This document shows, piece by piece, positions 62,204 through 64,000 of a DNA stretch of 64,000 nt. The stretch is from Alphaproteobacteria bacterium. GTDB taxonomy: Bacteria; Pseudomonadota; Alphaproteobacteria; Micavibrionales; Micavibrionaceae. The notes below the pieces were generated by a model. The model made no database searches. It had not been told where the DNA came from and worked only from the letters and a program-made list of their open reading frames with translations. A program made the position numbers and the translations under genes. Every line of letters starts with the position of its first letter. The stretch's first letter is position 1. The stretch is from positions 1,091,878 to 1,155,877 of the forward strand of contig JAHDXS010000001.1 of the NCBI GenBank assembly GCA_023384135.1, read 5' to 3'.

Positions 62204-62263
62204 TTCACACAGGTTTTTTGTCAGTGATAATCAGCCTGTCTCAACTGGGGGGGAGCATCGCTC

Positions 62264-62908
62264 TTGGAACAGCAGTATTTCTTTGTTCACGGATGGGGCA
62301 ACGGCCCTGAGTTCTGGGAGAAGATGGGCGTCTATTTTTTAGGATCTCAGCTTCATTTCATAGATCTTGGCTTTATCAAAGGCCGATCTGCCCCCCTACC
62401 AGACTCAGGACGTGCACGCGCCGAAAAGAGCATTTACATCACCCATTCACTCGGGACGTTGTGGGCCTTAAAAAACAGGCACAGAGAGATGTCAGCTTTG
62501 GTGGTCATTAACGGCTTTTATAATTTCAAGCCCTTCTGCGATGAAAAGACCCTGTTATCTATGAAACAACGGTTGGAAAAAGATCCTATACCCCAAATGG
62601 GGGCCTTTTGGCGTCGTTGTGGTATTCGCCCCGAGAACGTTTTGTTGAATCCCGAAAGGCTGCAAGAGGGCATGGGCTGGCTTACTCACCAGAACGCAGC
62701 TAAGGAGCTAAGAGGCTCAGATATTCCTGTATTGAGCTTGGCAGCGAAAAACGATCCTGTGCTGAACATCGAAGGCATGCGGCAGCACTGGTCAGGCTAT
62801 CCCCTAATCATCCACGAGACGGGCGGACATAGTTTGCCCTGGTCAGAGCCAAGATGGTGCGCTAAGCAAATAAGGAACTTTATAGATGCGCTCAATCTGG
62901 AAAAATAA
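62264..62908 (+). CDS. BioH-like alpha/beta hydrolase
   Basis: A 214-residue alpha/beta hydrolase. N-terminal FFVHGWGNGPEFW, nucleophile elbow T-H-S-L-G-T (Ser in place of the usual G-x-S-x-G), acid in AAKNDPVLN and His in GGHSLPW near the end. Its position before bioC makes it the likely pimeloyl-ACP methyl ester esterase (BioH/BioG role) in biotin synthesis. It overlaps bioC by 23 bases. Length is shorter than E. coli BioH (256), closer to BioG and BioK-type proteins. Start TTG at 62264 fits GGGGAGCAT spacing. Confidence 0.72.
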   Translation: MEQQYFFVHGWGNGPEFWEKMGVYFLGSQLHFIDLGFIKGRSAPLPDSGRARAEKSIYITHSLGTLWALKNRHREMSALVVINGFYNFKPFCDEKTLLSMKQRLEKDPIPQMGAFWRRCGIRPENVLLNPERLQEGMGWLTHQNAAKELRGSDIPVLSLAAKNDPVLNIEGMRQHWSGYPLIIHETGGHSLPWSEPRWCAKQIRNFIDALNLEK

Positions 62909-63626
62909 TGTGATTTCGAACTTCGGCAAACAAGCCGAAATATATGCAGATCACGCATGGATACAACGTTTGATCGCCCAAGAACTCGCACACGATCTAC
63001 CTGATTTCCCAGACCACGCTGATATCTTGGAGATTGGGTGCGGCAGTGGATTTTTTACCCAGCATCTCATTCATACCTATCCTCAAGAGTGGCTCCACAT
63101 CACAGATGTAAGCCCAGAAATGCTGACATGCGCTCGAAATTCTTTTCCAAAAAACTGGATAACATGGTCTGTTCTGGATGGTGAGGCTGACAAAACTGGG
63201 AAGAAATACGACTTGATCGCGGCTAATATGGTCTTGCATTGGTTTGACAATCTGAAGGCTGGGTTGATTAATCTTCAATCCATGCTTAAGCCCGAGGGTA
63301 CTCTGATCTTCAGCCTTCCTGGCCCGAAGACGCTTTTTGAATGGCGCGAAGTTTTGCAAGCTCTCGACTTGCCCTGTGCGCTTTTGGAATTTGAAATACC
63401 CGAAGCCTGTATAAACAAAAATATTATGTTCTCTCAACCCATTTCAAATGCATTCTCATTCCTTAAATCTCTCAAAAATACAGGAGCGTCCCAAGGGCGG
63501 AGAAACACACCCCCCCTGTCTCTGAAGGAACTCCGCATGGCCTGTAGGGCTATGGATAACATAGATAAAAAGAGTGTCTCGTGGGACATCGGATTTGGTT
63601 GTCTAGCTTCTGGGTGGCATATCTGA
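62886..63626 (+). CDS. bioC: Malonyl-ACP O-methyltransferase BioC
   Basis: A 246-residue methyltransferase. AdoMet motif I is ILEIGCGSGFFTQHL (residues 45-59), then DVSPEMLTCARN, the ANMVLHWFDN motif III region, and the PEGTLIFSLPGP strand. The FLKSLKNTGA segment near residue 195 is the usual BioC fingerprint. It methylates malonyl-ACP so that pimeloyl chains can be built by fatty-acid synthase. The start overlaps the hydrolase gene, and its stop overlaps the next start (TGATG). Together with the BioH-like gene it forms the entry and exit steps of the BioC-BioH pathway. Confidence 0.85.
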   Translation: MRSIWKNNVISNFGKQAEIYADHAWIQRLIAQELAHDLPDFPDHADILEIGCGSGFFTQHLIHTYPQEWLHITDVSPEMLTCARNSFPKNWITWSVLDGEADKTGKKYDLIAANMVLHWFDNLKAGLINLQSMLKPEGTLIFSLPGPKTLFEWREVLQALDLPCALLEFEIPEACINKNIMFSQPISNAFSFLKSLKNTGASQGRRNTPPLSLKELRMACRAMDNIDKKSVSWDIGFGCLASGWHI

Positions 63627-64000
63627 TGGGGCTTCGGGTTGCAATCATTGGCGCCGGAATTTCTGGTTTGCAAACAGGGTGTTTTCTGGCACGAGCAGGG
63701 CACGAAGTCACCATTTTTGAAAGACAGAAACTTCCGCCAGTCAACCCCAGCAGTATCGCCGGGGGTATGTTAGCGCCTTATAGCGAAATTGAAACGCTTC
63801 CCATGAGACTTACTCAGGTGGGCTTGCGAGGCATCGCGCTATGGACGCAGATTTTGGGGGAAAATAATGCAGAGAAGCTGATTAAAAAAACTGGCAGTTT
63901 GCTGCTTTCCCACCCGACTGACAGCCATATGCTTGAGCGCTTTGCCAAAAATCTTGAATTCGTGGGTCATAAATGGTTTTGGGCAAATGGTGATGAGGTT
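63626..64000 (+). CDS. FAD-dependent oxidoreductase (ThiO/DAAO-like), N-terminal part
   Basis: Partial gene cut by the right edge; 125 codons visible. Starts MGLRVAIIGAGISGLQTGCF with the dinucleotide-binding G-A-G-I-S-G (Gly9, Gly11, Gly14), then a basic-helix FERQ (residue 31) and SSIAGGMLAPY, typical of the glycine oxidase/D-amino-acid oxidase fold (DAO superfamily). It is coupled to bioC by a one-base TGATG overlap. ThiO makes iminoglycine for thiamine synthesis, but here, in a biotin operon, the substrate could be different. Not assignable further from the fragment. Confidence 0.7.
   Translation, partial: MGLRVAIIGAGISGLQTGCFLARAGHEVTIFERQKLPPVNPSSIAGGMLAPYSEIETLPMRLTQVGLRGIALWTQILGENNAEKLIKKTGSLLLSHPTDSHMLERFAKNLEFVGHKWFWANGDEV

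Overview
The window looks like the chromosome of an alphaproteobacterium carrying a large composite mobile island. Pointers are a tRNA-fMet 3' half with the initiator hallmark, perfect FNR-type boxes (TTGAT-N4-ATCAA), moderate-to-high GC core genes, and HME-RND, arsR-DUF6428-arsC and serine-recombinase genes of kinds common in that class. The genus cannot be named from the sequence alone.

Layout. 1-17.75 kb looks like core or older chromosomal sequence: the end of pdxS, small secreted proteins, a cysteine desulfurase-ferredoxin-Dabb operon, an alpha/beta hydrolase, a pump-less arsenic operon (arsR, DUF6428, arsC), a VIT-type transporter, a DUF808 membrane protein, an unfamiliar four-gene operon of secreted or membrane-anchored proteins (8.0-14.7 kb), a LysR regulator, a small stress-type trio (YdcH-like, amphi-Trp, zf-TFIIB-like) and a CaCA antiporter. 

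17.87-57.32 kb is bounded by two exact 16-base copies of the 3' end of a tRNA-fMet gene (TTGGTTGCGGGGGCAG). I read it as an integrated, probably composite island whose serine recombinase gene lies at the right border. Its left part holds a PspA-like/membrane-protein/XRE module, a PcfJ-like protein, a DUF4173-response regulator-histidine kinase operon and a Hen1-Pnkp RNA-repair operon behind a structured leader. Shortened copies of the same att-like sequence at about 31.1 kb suggest an internal junction. The right part is a mobilizable element: MobC and relaxase, a CzcCBA and CadA-type metal-resistance block, ArdA antirestriction, a HamAB (Hachiman) anti-phage system, HipBA, a VirD4-type coupling protein, several unknown proteins and the recombinase with a small partner gene. 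No mating-pair formation genes are seen.

57.9-64 kb again looks chromosomal: an FNR-box-preceded outer-membrane porin, anaerobic ribonucleotide reductase nrdD-nrdG under what look like one FNR box and two tandem NrdR boxes, and a biotin-type operon (BioH-like esterase, BioC, start of an FAD oxidoreductase). The tRNA fragment at 57.3 kb lacks its 5' half, so a second insertion or a deletion must have occurred there.
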